DNA from: Thinopyrum elongatum
Taxonomy: Eukaryota; Streptophyta; Magnoliopsida; Poales; Poaceae
DNA: 64,000 bases
Assembly (NCBI GenBank): GCA_011799875.1
Contig: CM022297.1
Span: 533,667,479-533,731,478, forward strand
Reading direction: 5' to 3'
Of this stretch, positions 1 to 12,010 are shown piece by piece; the stretch's first letter is position 1, and each line of letters opens with the position of its first letter. The position numbers were made by a program, and so were the translations under genes. The notes under the pieces were generated by a model. The model ran no database searches and was not told the origin of the DNA. It saw nothing but the letters and a program-made list of their open reading frames with translations.

Positions 1-1794
1 ATTATTTATATATATTCTTGGGCAATACTGCAAATTCTAAAGAGTTCTTTGGTAAAATTCATAGATTTGACATGAATGTCTAGATACAAAAAATCATTTG
101 GCAAATTTATATATTCTTGAGAACATCTAGACCTGGCTTGATTTAATGAACATTTGCCAAGCATGGCAAACTAAAAAATAGTCATTGTAAAAGGATGCAA
201 TTAGGCATCTTTTTGGAATTCAATTTGTCATGGATGTAAAACTTGCCATGAATTTACCTTTTTCTTGTGAGAAAGGCAGAAATTTGCCATGACGATAAAT
301 CTGATAGTATATAAAACATAATTTACCATGGTATGTTAAAAGAACAAATTTGCCATGGTAACTGCAATAATTTTTCATGGTCTAATTAATAAAGTTGCCA
401 TGATCTAATTAATAAAACTGCCGTGCTACCTACACTATATTTTTCATGGTAAGTCTACTAAATTTGACATGGTAGTAAGTCTAATCAATGTTGAGGATAT
501 CGCTTATCGTTATCGTCTCGGTCAGCTGGAGATTAGAGATTAATCAGAAATCGGCTGATTAATCGATTTTATCGGTCGACTATTAATCGGATAATTTTTG
601 CAAATCCCTGGTTCCCAACACTAAAATACGCTATATTCAACACCAAAACAATATTGGACAGAAGTGTTACCTTGATTGCTAGCCTTTGAATCCTCGTATA
701 TAATGGCAAACAAAATAGTACAACAATACATACTGCGTAACAAGGTCCACAAAACACAAATAAACATAGTTTTTGCAAACATAATGCTATGAATAGGTCC
801 GATTTATCGGTAGATTCTCGATAAATCGCTTGACAGAGCGATAAATCGGCCCAAAAGATAAACGGTGAAGATAAGGCATAATCTTATCGGTCACCCCCCG
901 ATTAGCGATAAATCGGAAGATTAATCGCTGAATCGGAAGATTTCTTGAACAGTGAGTCTAATAAATTTTCCGTGATCCAAAAGCCCAACTAAAAAAAAAT
1001 TATAATTTGTCTATATTTTCCATAATGCTCTAAGATTCTAAGTTTGTCATGTTCTGGAAAAAGAAATGTTTTCAAATTGCCATGTAATCATTAGAAGTAT
1101 TTTTTCAAAATTTGTTGGGTGTGTACAAAATTCCTAGAGTTTCCATGTGAACATTAAATATATTTCTCTAAATTTTCTATGTTTTGGGAAAAGAAATGTT
1201 TCTAAAATTTTATTTCACCGGAAGAAAGAATTTTCAAAGCTAGCGATGTGTGGATAACAAAAATCATAGATTTTCCATGTGAGTATTATTATTTTTTTAA
1301 TTTGCCATGTGACTCTTAGCGACAATTGCAAAAAATTTCATGTCTTATATACCAAAAAAAAATATTGACATCTAAAAATTAGTCTGTTACCATTTGGACA
1401 ACACGAAAAATTGTAAAATAATTGCCATTTTACATGTTTTGAAATTGATAAATTTACCAAGTCCAATGTCGAGATTTAAGAAAAAATGTTCACTAAAAAA
1501 TCATGGCAAAAAAACCTTTTGGAAAAAAGACAAAAACATGTTTTTGTAAAAGTCACATGGCAAAAAATATATAAAAATATAAGTTTTTGCCGTATGCTAT
1601 GTAGACAAAAAGAATTTAGAAAACAAAATGCCTTGGTGAATACAATGAATTTTCCATGATATGTCCAATAAAATTCGACATAGTAATTTCAACAAAAAGA
1701 ATTTTCCAAGGTATCTACAAATAGAAATGCCATGGTAAATACAGTAATTTGACAATGTCTGATTCGAAAATAATAGTACCTAATTTTCGTTTTT
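1..1794. repeat. AT-rich region with dispersed TTTGCCATG motifs (copy 1)
   Basis: The words TTTGCCATG, CATGGTAA and close variants recur every few tens of bases in both orientations in AT-rich sequence. The first 200 bases hold two units of a roughly 100-bp tandem repeat. The same sequence recurs at about 47.3-48.8 kb. There is no coding potential. Dense short motifs in both orientations resemble the subterminal regions of class II elements such as CACTA transposons, but no terminal CACTA end is visible, so the assignment is inference. The region is interrupted by the MITE at 486-954 and runs off the left edge of the window. Confidence 0.6.
486..954. mobile_element. hAT-like MITE, 469 bp, with 8-bp target-site duplication
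   Basis: The 8-bp direct repeat AGTCTAAT sits at 478-485 and 955-962. Between them is a sequence that starts CAATGTTGAGGA and ends with the imperfect complement of CACTGTTCAAGA. The paralogous region has the uninterrupted site once, at 47986-47993, which confirms both ends. Both arms are rich in GATTAATCG and CGATAAATCGG words that can fold back. There is no open reading frame of note. An 8-bp duplication with short CA...TG ends is typical of the hAT superfamily; the superfamily call is inference, the insertion itself is seen directly. Confidence 0.8.
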
Positions 1795-2100
1795 CTTTTC
1801 GAATACGCACGAGTGTGCGTACTATATATTAAAGAAGAGGAAGGGGTAAAGAGCCCTCCACCTTGATGTTTACATATTACATTACGTGCAACATCCATTC
1901 CACCCTAACTAAAGCGAGTAGTCCTAACTTCTTGCGGTAGCCCACGTTGACAGCGCTGCAAAGAAAGTCGTGGTGTCACTTTTGAGTAGGCCGGCCTTCT
2001 TTCACGTCCTGCCCTTGCCCTCCACTCTCTAATACATGGTTGAGACTTGAGAGATGACATTGCACCATCTAATGCAATGGCATTACGGTGTTTCCAAAGA
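1795..2100 (-). mobile_element. LINE 3' end fragment (copy 1)
   Basis: Read on the minus strand this encodes the end of a LINE ORF2 (WKHRNAIALDG, matching the conserved W-x-x-W-x-x-x-N C-terminal motif), then a 3' UTR ending in the hairpin TACGCAC-GAGT-GTGCGTA (1804-1821) and an A-rich tail. This hairpin before the tail is characteristic of plant L1-type LINEs. A longer copy of the same fragment is at 48826-49312. At 2093-2101 it is fused to a different LINE fragment. Confidence 0.65.
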
Positions 2101-2436
2101 ATTACTAACTTTATTCTGAGACCGACTAATGTGAGTAATACTAGTTCTACGAAGACTCAAAAGGTATTTTATCTCCTTCACCAAGGAAGAGTAAAGCGAT
2201 CTATCAACGTCGCGAGATTGAATCATCTTTACTGCTAGTGAAGAATCCATTTCAATTGCGACCGGCAAGTCGATGCGTGACAAGGCTAAAGATAGGCATT
2301 CTATACACGCACCAAGTTCCACTTCCAGTGCATCCCGTCGACAGAAAAGTTGCCTGCATGAAGAGAAAATGATCGCACCACTTCCATCGCGCAATACCAT
2401 GCCTGACCCAGCTCTATCATCCAGAGAGAATGAACC
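2101..2436 (-). pseudogene. LINE RNase H domain fragment (minus-strand LINE, piece 3 of 3)
   Basis: On the minus strand the sequence encodes an RVT_3-type RNase H domain: a GSGMVLRDGSGAIIFSS start, DALEVELGACIECLSLAL in the middle, the acidic segment IEMDSSLAVKMI, and an end near SRSQNKVSNSL. It corresponds to the C-terminal RNase H found after the zinc-knuckle region in some plant LINEs. Its upstream neighbour in the same element is inferred to be the zinc-knuckle piece at 27745-28297; the copia element between them would be the insertion. The upstream edge abuts the truncated copia LTR and the downstream edge is fused to another LINE tail at CTTTGGAAAC. A domesticated RNase H gene fragment is the alternative. 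Confidence 0.6.
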
Positions 2437-3496
2437 CCAAAACCCCTTTCGGTTCTCCTGGTCATAACCCGGTACCCCCGAAACACGTTCGGACTCCGAT
2501 TCCCTTCGTCATATATATCGATCTTCACCTCCGGACCATTCTAGAGTTCCTCGTCATGTCTGGGATCTCATCTGGGACTCCGAACAACCTTCGGTTACCA
2601 CCAAAACAACTCAACTATACTTACTCGTCACCAAACGTTAAGTGTGTAGACCCTAGGGGTTCGAGAACTATGCAGACATGATCAAGACACATCTACGGTC
2701 AATAAGCAATAGCGGGACCTGGATGCCCATATTGGTTCCTACATATTCTACGAAGATCTTATCGGTCGAACCTCGATGTCAAGGATTCACCTAATCCCGT
2801 ATGCAATTCCTTTGTCTATCGTTATGTTACTTGCCCGAGATTCGATCGTCGGTATCTCCATACCTAGTTCAATCTCGTTACCGGCAAGTCTCTTTACTCG
2901 TTCCGTAATACAAGATCTCATGGCTAACTCTTTAGTCACATTGCTTGCAAGCTTACTGTGATGTTGTATTACCGAGTGGGCCCTGAGATACCTCTCCGTC
3001 ATACGGAGTGACAAATCCCTGTCTTGATCCATGCCATCTCAACAGACACCCTCGGAGATACCTGTAGAGCACCTTTATAGTCACCCAGTTATGTTGCGAC
3101 GTTTGGTACACACAAGGTACTCCTCCAGTGTCAGTGAGTTGCATGATCTCATGGTCATAGGAACATATACTTGACATGCAGAAAATGATAGCAATAAACT
3201 TGATACGATCATATGCTACGTTCATAGTTTTGGTCTTTTCCATCACATCATTCTCCTAATGATGTGATCCCGTTATCAAATGACAACTCATGTATATGGC
3301 TAGGAAACCATAGCCATCTTTGATCAACGAGCTAGTTCGGTAGAGGCTCACTAGGGACATGTTGTTGTCTATGTATCGACACATGCATTTGAGTTTCCGG
3401 TCAATACAATTATAGCATGGATAATAAATGATTATCATGAACAAGGAAATATAATAATAACCACTTTATTATTGCCTCTAGGGCATATTTCCAACA
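2437..3496 (-). repeat. Truncated 3' LTR of the BARE-like copia element
   Basis: On the minus strand the LTR begins TGTTGGAAATATGCCC at 3496, immediately after the polypurine tract AGTGGGAGAC. It aligns with the intact LTR at 26690-27744 and stops matching near 2437-2445. About 700 bp at its 3' side (R/U5 side) is missing and replaced by LINE sequence. Confidence 0.85.
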
Positions 3497-4501
3497 GTCT
3501 CCCACTTGCACTAGAGTCAATAATCTAGCATTACATAGTAATGAATCTAACACCCATAGAGTTCTGGTGTTGATCATGTTTTGCCCGTGAAAGAGGTTTA
3601 GTCAACGGATCTGCAACAGTCAGATTTGTATGTACTTTGCAAATGTTTATGTCCTCCTCCTTGACCCAGTCGCGGATGGAATTGAAGCGTCGCTTTATGT
3701 GTCTGGCCCTCTTGTGAAACCTTGGTTCCTTGGCCAGAGCAATGACACCAGTGTTGTCACAGAGCAGAGTCATTGGGTCCAGTGCACTAGGCACAACTCC
3801 AAGATCTGTCATGAACTGCTTCATCCAGACACCTTCCTTTGCTGCCTCCGAGGCAGCTATGTACTCTGCTTCACATGTAGAATCAGCTACCACGCTTTGC
3901 TTGGAACTGCACCAGCTTACCGCTCCCCCATTTAGAATATATATACATATCCGGTTTGAGACTTAGAGTCATCCGGATCAGTGTCAAAGCTTGCATCGAC
4001 GTAACCCTTTACGACGAGCTCTTGATCACCTCCATAAACAAGAAATATTTCCTTAGTCATTTTCAAGTACTTAAGGATATTCTTGACCGCTGTCTAGTGT
4101 TCCACTCTGGGATTACTTTGAAACCTTCCAGCCATACTTATGGCAAGGCTGACATCTGGTCTCGTGCACAGCATCGCATATAAAATAGAGCCTATGGCTA
4201 AAGCATAGGGGATGACACTCATCTTTTCTCTATCCTCTATAGTCGTTGGGCATTGAGTCTTACTCAACTTCAAACCTTGCAAAACAGGCAAGAACCCCTT
4301 CTTGGACTGATCCATTTTGAACTTCTTCAAAATCTTATCAAGGTATGTGCTTTGTGAAAGTCCTATTAAGCGTCTCGATCTATCTCTATAGATCTTGATG
4401 CCTAATATGAAAGCAGCTTCTCCTAGGTCCTTCATTGAAAAAATCTTGTTCAAATATTCCATCACGTTTTCTAAAAGTTCTATATTGTTTCCAATCAGCA
4501 A
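3497..4501 (-). pseudogene. Copia pol, C-terminal half: end of reverse transcriptase and RNase H
   Basis: On the minus strand the first part (about 4500-4090) encodes the RT segment after the YVDD motif, with FSMKDLGEAAFILGIKI, a classic copia sequence, and later RPDVSLAISMAGRFQ. A stop follows near 4094. The RNase H segment (3893-3531) contains STCEAEYIAASEAAKEGVW and CDNTGVIALAKEP, the acidic catalytic motifs of copia RNase H. The part between is shifted out of frame. The polypurine tract follows at the left edge. The N-terminal half lies 17 kb away, beyond the inserted array. Confidence 0.85.
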
Positions 4502-4506
4502 TATGT
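4502..4506. repeat. Left target-site duplication TATGT
   Basis: TATGT at 4502-4506 is repeated at 21691-21695 directly outside the two outer LTR ends of the three-LTR array. Five bases is the normal LTR-retrotransposon duplication. Only one pair exists for the whole 17-kb array. Confidence 0.9.
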
Positions 4507-6675
4507 TGTAGGAGATATGCCCTAGAGGCAATAATAAATGTTATTATTTATCTCCATGCTCATTATTATGTTTATGTTCCATGCAATAACTGCTGTGGTT
4601 CCCGAGCCCGTATATCCATAAAGGCTCTGGGGAAAACCCATGTGCACGTGTGGAATAATAAACGGTAAAATGTATTCCTAGTCATGCCTCTAAGACTAGC
4701 TCAAGTGTTGCATGATGATTATGTTTTCCCAATCATGGGCATGTCTATGCCAGCAACTTTGAGGGCACAATGTTAGAAGAACATTTGTGTTGAATCGACC
4801 CGATTGATGTTATGCTATGAGATTCATTCGTCACAAGTTAATGGTTAATAACACAGAGATGGTTAACGTTTGCATAATTCCTCAGACCATGAGAGTATCG
4901 AGTTTCTTCATGCTTGATTCATGAACTTTGGGGTTTGTTAAACGTCATCCGTAACTGGATGGCTATTATGGCGGCTTACGGGTTCATGGGAAAGTATGTC
5001 AAGTAACTTGATAGCTCAAGATTGGGATTTGCTCCTCCAACGATGGAGAGATATCTCTGGGCCCTCTCGGTGTTACGGTATCCATCATCGTCTGGCCAGA
5101 CACTTTGTGATTTGATCACGGGGATGCCGGAACACGGTAACGAGAAAAGAGAACAATACCGGTAACGAGGTAACTAGCATAGTGGACAAGTTGTTGATCC
5201 ACGGGAATGCCAACATGTCTCACCTCGGGTATTTGTAACATATCGCGAAGCAACAGGAATAGCACACGGCAACTGGAGGTTCACTCGAATATTCATTCGT
5301 GTGGGTATAGGGGTCAATATGGGTGTCCACGGCTCCGATGCTGATCATTGATCGGAAAGTGTTCCGGTCATGTCTATACTTCACTGAACCTATAGGGTCA
5401 CATGCTTAAGGGTCATCTATCTGTTGAACGCTAGACAGGGAGTCTGAGAGAAAGTCACCGAAAATGTTTCGGAGACAACGGAAGAGTTCCGAGAGAGAGA
5501 ACACCGAAAGAGTTTCGGTAAAACCGAAAAGTTGTTTCGGAATATATTATTTGGTCAAAAAGGGTTTCGGCACCGCCTGGAAATTTTCAGAGGATGCCAG
5601 AATTGGTCTGGGAACTTCTGGGAATTTTCGGAGAGAAAAACCGGAAATGTTCCGAAACTGCCGTAACCGCTGTTAATGCTTTCCGCTGATGAAAACCACC
5701 GCACCGAAAATGTTTCGGATCATTCCCAGAATAATTTTAGAGGGTGCCGGAAATGTTCTGGGACCTTCTGGAATTTTTCAGAAAAAGTTTCGCGGAAAAC
5801 ATCTTGTCTCAGCGCGAGGGGACAAGATCCCACGAATCGGGGGTTGCATGTTTGGTGGCTTTTTGTCTAGGGAGCATGCATGTTTCATGGAGACATGTTG
5901 GTGGCTTGTTGGGCCCCCCCCCCATGGGGAGACAAGGTGTGGGCCGGCCCAAGGGCTGCCATGGTGGTGTCCCCTTGGTGCCCCCCTTGTGTTACCATTA
6001 TGCCCTTTCATGTGTGAAATGAAGCTTGGGTATTTTGGTATTTCAACATCCCACCCCACCCCTTGCCTTGGCCTATAAAAGGAGGAGAAGGGGCTGCCAT
6101 TCTCCCCATCCCTTGCTCTCATACACATGCCAAGATGTTATCTGGCTTCTCTCTCCCTCCCACGAAAAGAGTTTCGTAGAGCCGAAAGGCTGTCTGGGTT
6201 CTGGCAGGAACTAGTTCTGGACGGCGAAGCCCTGCCGGATAGGTGACACCGTATGTGTGCAACTCTGTAGAGAGGTCGTAGTTTCGATCTTAGTGCCCGA
6301 GGGGCTGTTCGAGAGTGCCTCCCGAAGGGCTGTCCAAGTGACGGTCCGAGTTCTGTGAGTCCTCCCGAAGGGCTGTCCGAGTGACCGTTCGGGTTTCGAA
6401 GGTCCTCCCGAAGGGCTGTCCGCGACATCGTCCGGTGGACTGTTCGACCGCCTCCCGGAGGGCTGTCCGAAGGGAAGACGAGGGTATACATCCTCGCGGT
6501 TGGGAGGTTGTAAATCCTAGCTGCGGGGATCTGCACCGCCGATCGTCATCGACTCTACTTCCGCTGCGCTACGAGTCGGTAACGAAAATGATCAAACCTT
6601 GTATGCAGTCTCCATAGTGGTCCTGGGCTGGTGCGTAGGGCGGAAAATTTTTGTTTTCTGCTGCGTTACCCTAGA
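4507..6675 (+). repeat. LTR 1 of the three-LTR array
   Basis: It starts TGTAGGAGATATGCCC and ends CCCTAGA where the other copies end CCCTACA, a change in the terminal CA. A TATA box (TATAAAA, 6074-6080) marks the likely start of transcription. Downstream is a 43-bp-period minisatellite with core CCTCCCGAAGGGCTGTCC at 6318, 6361, 6404 and 6451. Small reading frames across 5464-6536 recur in all three LTRs and look incidental. Confidence 0.9.
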
Positions 6676-9419
6676 GTGGCATCATGAGCCGTGCTATGCG
6701 TAGATGCAGGTTGTGATCTAGAATACATAGAGATGTATGGGTGTTGCACAATATAATTAGGTAGTAGATGAGTTCTATTACTGAAAATTATTTGTGCGGG
6801 TAGCAGATGAAATCTGTTACCCGATGTTCTTGTTGCTTCCCTTGAATTTGCGTAGTCCTGATCTTGACAGCATTGTGGAATCTCACAAAGTTCTGGCAAT
6901 CCGCGATCCTTTCATTCTGCTCCTGAGTATGCTGATTGACAGATCAACGAAGTGCTAACAGTTCTTTGGGTTCCACTTTAGTTAAAGAAAGATGGATGTT
7001 TCGCAGACGAAAGGGCAATGCAGATATGATCTGCACGGGGGTCATGCGTATGACGAAGTTCAGTATGGGGCTCGAGATTTTATTATCTCATGTTTCATAC
7101 ACCCCGCATTGTTAATCTAGCGACTTGAATTATCATACTTGATGATGGACGTTGGTAGCTTCGGTTTGTTTCGAAACCTTAGAAGCCACGTAAAACAAGT
7201 TTTTGCATGATCCAATTAGAGGCGTCTAACTTGGTTTTGCAGGAGGGTTTGCATGTGCATATGATGTGGTATAGCAGTGCTCATAATAATTTGATTATGT
7301 ATGAGATGACTATATAATGTAAATTTATTAACATGACCTGCGTGTCATGATTCGGCATGATGGCTGGAGCCATATGATTGCACTTTAATGACCTGCGTGT
7401 CAACCTTGTTGTAATGCATTATTTTATTAGCTATAAAGATAGCAATATTATCTGGTGCATCGACATGGTGGTGGTAATCTTCGCGAAGGTGAACACCGAC
7501 GCGAATGCCGAAGACGAAGAAATACAAGACTTCTCCGTCAGAAAGGGCTATACCATATCATGCTATTATGAATTGCCTGAGATGTTTATCCCTTATGATG
7601 CACCCTTTTTGATTGCGCGGTAGTCGCTTTTATTAGGGTGATCTCTCACAAAAATATCAAGTAGTTAGTGTTCTCCCAAGTGTAGCACCGTCACGGCACC
7701 TAACTTTTCGGGGCATCACATGGACACATGGGTGCGAACGATTAGGGAAGTGTGAGGCGGGTGAGTTGAGACCTCGCAGCAAGATCACTTGGTTGTCTTG
7801 ACGTTCTGGAGGAGCGTCCTGAGCTCGGAACACGCCCATCGAAAGATGAACAAGAGTCACATAGAGATGTGATTGGCAAGTTGGCCTACCGATTGCAATT
7901 TTCGTCACTTGAGATGGACACATCCTTGGCGTTGAATTGTAATATGGATCTTGAATCGCTCACAATCAATTATGAGAGATATTGATTTGAGTGGGAGAGC
8001 ACTGTTGAATTAACCTGTTTAATTCTTGGTGCAATTAATTTTGAACAGTGTCTAAAGTGTGATTTGCATAATAGTTGTAGAATAATGGCTCGCGTTTCCA
8101 CCTTCCCTATTAAAATTGAATAGCTGTTAAATATCTGGTTAAAACTTTACGGTTGGTAACGTAATGTGAGGATTGTCCTCAAGAGTGCCGAGAAGGACTT
8201 TGTCCTATCGCATACTTTGGTATTCTCTCGCTTATGCTATGGATCATGTGACTCTCGTCCTTCGATCCAAAAGCTAGAATTCCGTTTCAGTCAAGTGCAA
8301 TACATTTGCTTCCATAGACCTGAACTTCGAAAGTTTGGATAGTTATGTGATATTCATGGAATCTGAAAATCATTTTCAGAGACAGACAAAGGCTAAAAGA
8401 TATGAGATATCCAAAGCAATGTTTGTTTGCAAACTATTAGTAAAGGAGTTTACTATGCATTAGACTGATAAGAGAGGGATCCAGTAGAACGCCTGTCATA
8501 TGATGAAAGGTGAATAAAACAACAACTTAAAGATAATGGAAGTGTCCGAAGGGTGTTAGTGAAACTTTCACGCCTAGGAAGTCCAGGGCTAATGCCACTC
8601 TTAAGTTGGGTGCTTCTGAGAGTAGGAGAAATACTAAAAGTTAAACTGTTAGAAGTATAAAGGCAAAAGGAGAGAAGACTGGAATATCCAGCTCAAGTAT
8701 GAATGTCATACAAGTTTTTGATGTATAGAAGGCTGGTCAAAGATATAGTTCTTGGGAATTATGATTAAATTGTTAATCACTAATTCTTGGGTATTGTGAG
8801 TTAATCACAAATATACCCGCTCGATTGCATTCTGTTGCAACTCGATGTAAGAACTACTATGGCCTGAAAGACTAGCCAAGAATGAGGTTTTGGTATACAC
8901 AGGGAACATAGTAAAATGTTACTATACCTTCCATCGGTGTATTACCGTCTGTATTTATTTTCATAATTCATTTAGAGTTTCACAAACTCTAGCCCATTGC
9001 ATAAGGTATCTTGCAAGAAGGTTGTTCATAAGAGAACTTTTGATGTTCGAAGTTATGAATAACATAAGGGCCATACTTTCATTGAGAATGAGATGTATGT
9101 TATGAATAATGATATTAATATATTACCTCTGGATTTACTTTAATAATTCATTTTAGAGTTTCATACACTCTAGCCCATTGCAAAATGTTTTTTGCAAAAG
9201 GGTTGTTCATAAAAGAACAATTGTTGTTCAGTATTATGAATAACATGAAGGGCCATGCTTCCATCCAGATGGGACGTAAATTATGAATATTGATGGTAAT
9301 ATGATACATCCATAACACTGACGCTAAATGTCGCAAGACTAAAAGAATACCACACAAGTGTGGCACTGCATTTGGTCACATTGGAGAAACCCGCATGGAA
9401 AATTCCATTATGATGGATT

Positions 9420-9747
9420 TTGAAGTCATTTGATTTTGAATCATCTGACACTTGCAACTTTTCTCCGAAAAGTGAAGTGACTAAAATACCGTTCACAGGC
9501 CATAAGGAACGAACAAAGAACGTATTGGTGATCATGCATCATGATGTATGTAGTCCAATAAATGTTGTTGCAAGTAGTGGATTTATCTATCTTCAGAAAT
9601 GACTCAAGTAGATATATGGGTATTTACTTGATGAGACGTAAGTCTAGATCTTTTGAATTCAGTCAAAAGGTTTTCGACAATGAAGTAGAAGTTATTGTAA
9701 CAAGAAAATTATGTTTCTACAATTGGATTGCAGAAAGGAATATTTGA
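9420..9747 (+). pseudogene. Copia integrase remnant in internal domain 1
   Basis: Two overlapping short frames preserve the copia zinc-binding/core boundary: FESSDTC, then VTKIPFTGHKER and VMHHDVCSP-like text (equivalent to the usual HTDVCGP), then SSRYMGIYLMRRKS and VFDNEVE. The reading frame shifts between the two pieces near 9600 and several conserved residues, including one cysteine of the zinc motif, are lost. It cannot encode an active integrase. Confidence 0.7.
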
Positions 9748-11432
9748 GTTACAAGTTTAGCGAATGTCTGATGAGTTGTGAAAGGGGTTTCATAACTTGC
9801 ACCTCCCGGAACACCACTGCAAGTGGAAAGTCCGTGAAGATGTAATCGAACCATTTATGACATGGTAAGATCAAATATGACATAAATAAATTTGCCATTA
9901 TCCCTTTTAAAAGGTGATGCTTTAGAGACTGCGGCTTTTACACTGAAAAGAGCTCCATCGGGTCTGTTGAAATGACAGCATGGTATGGTACGCCCAACCA
10001 TGTTATATCTTTTCTTAACATTTGGAATATGGGGCTTGTGTAAAAGGTTACAAACCTATTCCAAATCAGACAAGTGCTACTTTGTAGGTTATCCCAAAAT
10101 GTTGGGTATTCCTCCCTCACTATACCGAGGCAAATAGGTTTGCCACAAAGAACGGTATGCTTTTTGAAGAAAATGGTTCTTTCAAAAAGGTGAGTGGGAG
10201 AATAATGCAACTCGACGAGATAACCAGTATCTCCGTCATCAGGTCAAAGGAAAGAGACCTTGGAAGTAATTCCAGAGTTTCCTACTGCGACTGATACGGA
10301 AGTCTCTACAATAAAATGTATGGACTTCGGTCGAACTTGCAGCTGAACCATGTAGGCAAGACTCGTGCAAACCTCTCAGGTGCGCAAATGACATATTGTT
10401 GTTAGACAACAGTATACCTACGATACACAAGGAAGCATTGGTGGGCCCTGACTCCGGAATTGGCTAAATGCCAATACAATCCGAGATAGTTTCCATATAA
10501 GTGATTCAAGATTAAAACCTTGATACACCTTTCGGAAGACTTAGAGTCTGACGAATATTTATGGAACTATAACTGATACGAATAAAAATGTTTTATCCAT
10601 AAAGCTCGACTTGTTGCAATATAACAAGTTCAAGGAGTTGACTACGATGAGGTTGTTTCATCGTAGCGATGCTTAAAGTAAGATCGGGTTGAACTAGAAA
10701 TTAATACATATTTCAATCATGAGATATGAAACATGGATGACAATAGGATTTCCATCTGATGGAAATGAAACCAAGGACTTGCATGTGTTACAGTCCAAGG
10801 TATTTTGTCAGCCCAAAGGATGCTAGTAAGTATGCAAACTTCAGAGTTCCAGCGATGGACAGAAGAGAGCAAAGTGGAGTTGGAATCTTCGTGTTTTGAT
10901 GAAATGGTCAAAGGAGTTTGACTTCATCAATGGGTAACGAATATGCTTGTAATTCAAGAAAGTAAGTGGGAGCATAATAATATTTTCTAAAAACGTTGTG
11001 TGCTTGACACATTGTTAATTGGAAATAAATTTCTTGACACGAATTAGGACTTCATTTGAAAATAGTTTTTCGATGAAGTGCTTGGGCTAAATAGCCTTAA
11101 TATTAGGCATGATGATCTATGGAGATAGATTTACCTAATGGGGCTAAGCAATAAACATATTGACAAGATGCTAAAACTTTTTAGCATTTAAAACGCCAAG
11201 GAGTGATTCTTGCCGAAGTCACATGGAAAGAGTTTTTGCAAGACTTGGTGTCCCAAAAACACTGAGGAGCAAAATACATGATGGAGATTCCACACACCTT
11301 CGTGTTTGGATTAATCATGTATTCCATGGTATGTAAAACAACCAGATATGTCCAATACTCCAAAGATGTTGCGAGTATAGATACCAAAGTGATCAAAAGT
11401 ACTGATCATGGGACAACAGTGAAAAAGGGTCA

Positions 11433-11798
11433 TTGAGTACTATAGTAGCACTGATGACATGTTTTCTCGCAAGCGGAGATCATGAAGAGTTTGTTGTAAA
11501 AGGTTACATCGATACAGTCTTCATCCATGCTCCAAGTGATTTTCGATTTAAGTTAAGGGTTTTGTGTAATACACAATATGGTGGCACGGCAGTTGGAAAT
11601 TGTTCCAAACAAGTTACTGTGGCGAATTCTATAACAGAGGCAAAGTATGTTGCCGCTTTTAAAAGCAACAAAGAAGATGTTGAATCATATAGTTCATTCA
11701 TGAACTTAGTATGGTTCCAAGATGGCTTTTGTCAATGGGACACTACTACAGGTAGTTGCTCCATAACTCAGTCTGAGGAATCCAGGTTCGACCTGTGA
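11433..11798 (+). pseudogene. Copia RNase H remnant in internal domain 1
   Basis: One 121-codon frame retains the order of copia RNase H: FVVKGYIDTVF (the DASF-type first acidic motif, here changed), a GGTAV segment, TVANSITEAKYVAAF (equivalent of ADSTTEAEY), then a degraded end. The key Glu of the EAEY motif appears as EAKY. It lies just before the purine tract, the expected end of a copia pol. Confidence 0.7.
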
Positions 11799-12010
11799 TT
11801 CGCATACATACCAAGCCAAGTCCACACAAAATATGAATTTTGTGAAAGCGTGAAGACGCGAGGATATGCAAAGATACACACGGAGCTGAAGTCGTCAGAT
11901 CCGTTGGACATCAGGCTATACCACAAGCGAAGCATATTTACACCGGTGTGCCACAGGTGTAAAGTGCATTAGCATTAACTAGATTATTGACTCTAGTGCA
12001 AGTGGGAGTC

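Larger units (their letters stand above)
6676..12010 (+). pseudogene. Internal domain 1 of the array (decayed copia gag-pol)
   Basis: The primer-binding-like TGGCATCATGAGCC follows the LTR at once. The leader (about 7620-7950) resembles, in reverse orientation, the leader of the host BARE-like element near 25050-25140. No gag reading frame is intact. Recognisable pol remnants are an integrase segment at 9420-9747 and an RNase H segment at 11433-11798. The domain ends in the purine tract AAGTGGGAGTC (about 12000-12010). Most short frames in between have no recognisable similarity. The same decay is present in internal domain 2. Confidence 0.75.

Noticed and set aside
569..778. 69-codon minus-strand frame with a hydrophobic start
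   Set aside because: It lies inside the hAT-like MITE; the hydrophobic pattern follows from AT-rich composition.
2101..2436. RNase H frame as a stand-alone host gene
   Set aside because: It is truncated at both ends, bounded by LTR and LINE sequence, and fits the gene order of the split LINE.
6318..6475. Regularly spaced repeats that might suggest a CRISPR array
   Set aside because: The spacers are similar to each other, the genome is plant, and the unit lies inside a retrotransposon LTR. It is a minisatellite.
5464..6540. Many small frames (60-132 codons) repeated at 12970-14045 and 20482-21553
   Set aside because: They are LTR sequence present three times. Lengths vary with poly-C tract changes, overlapping frames occur on both strands, and no protein family is recognised.
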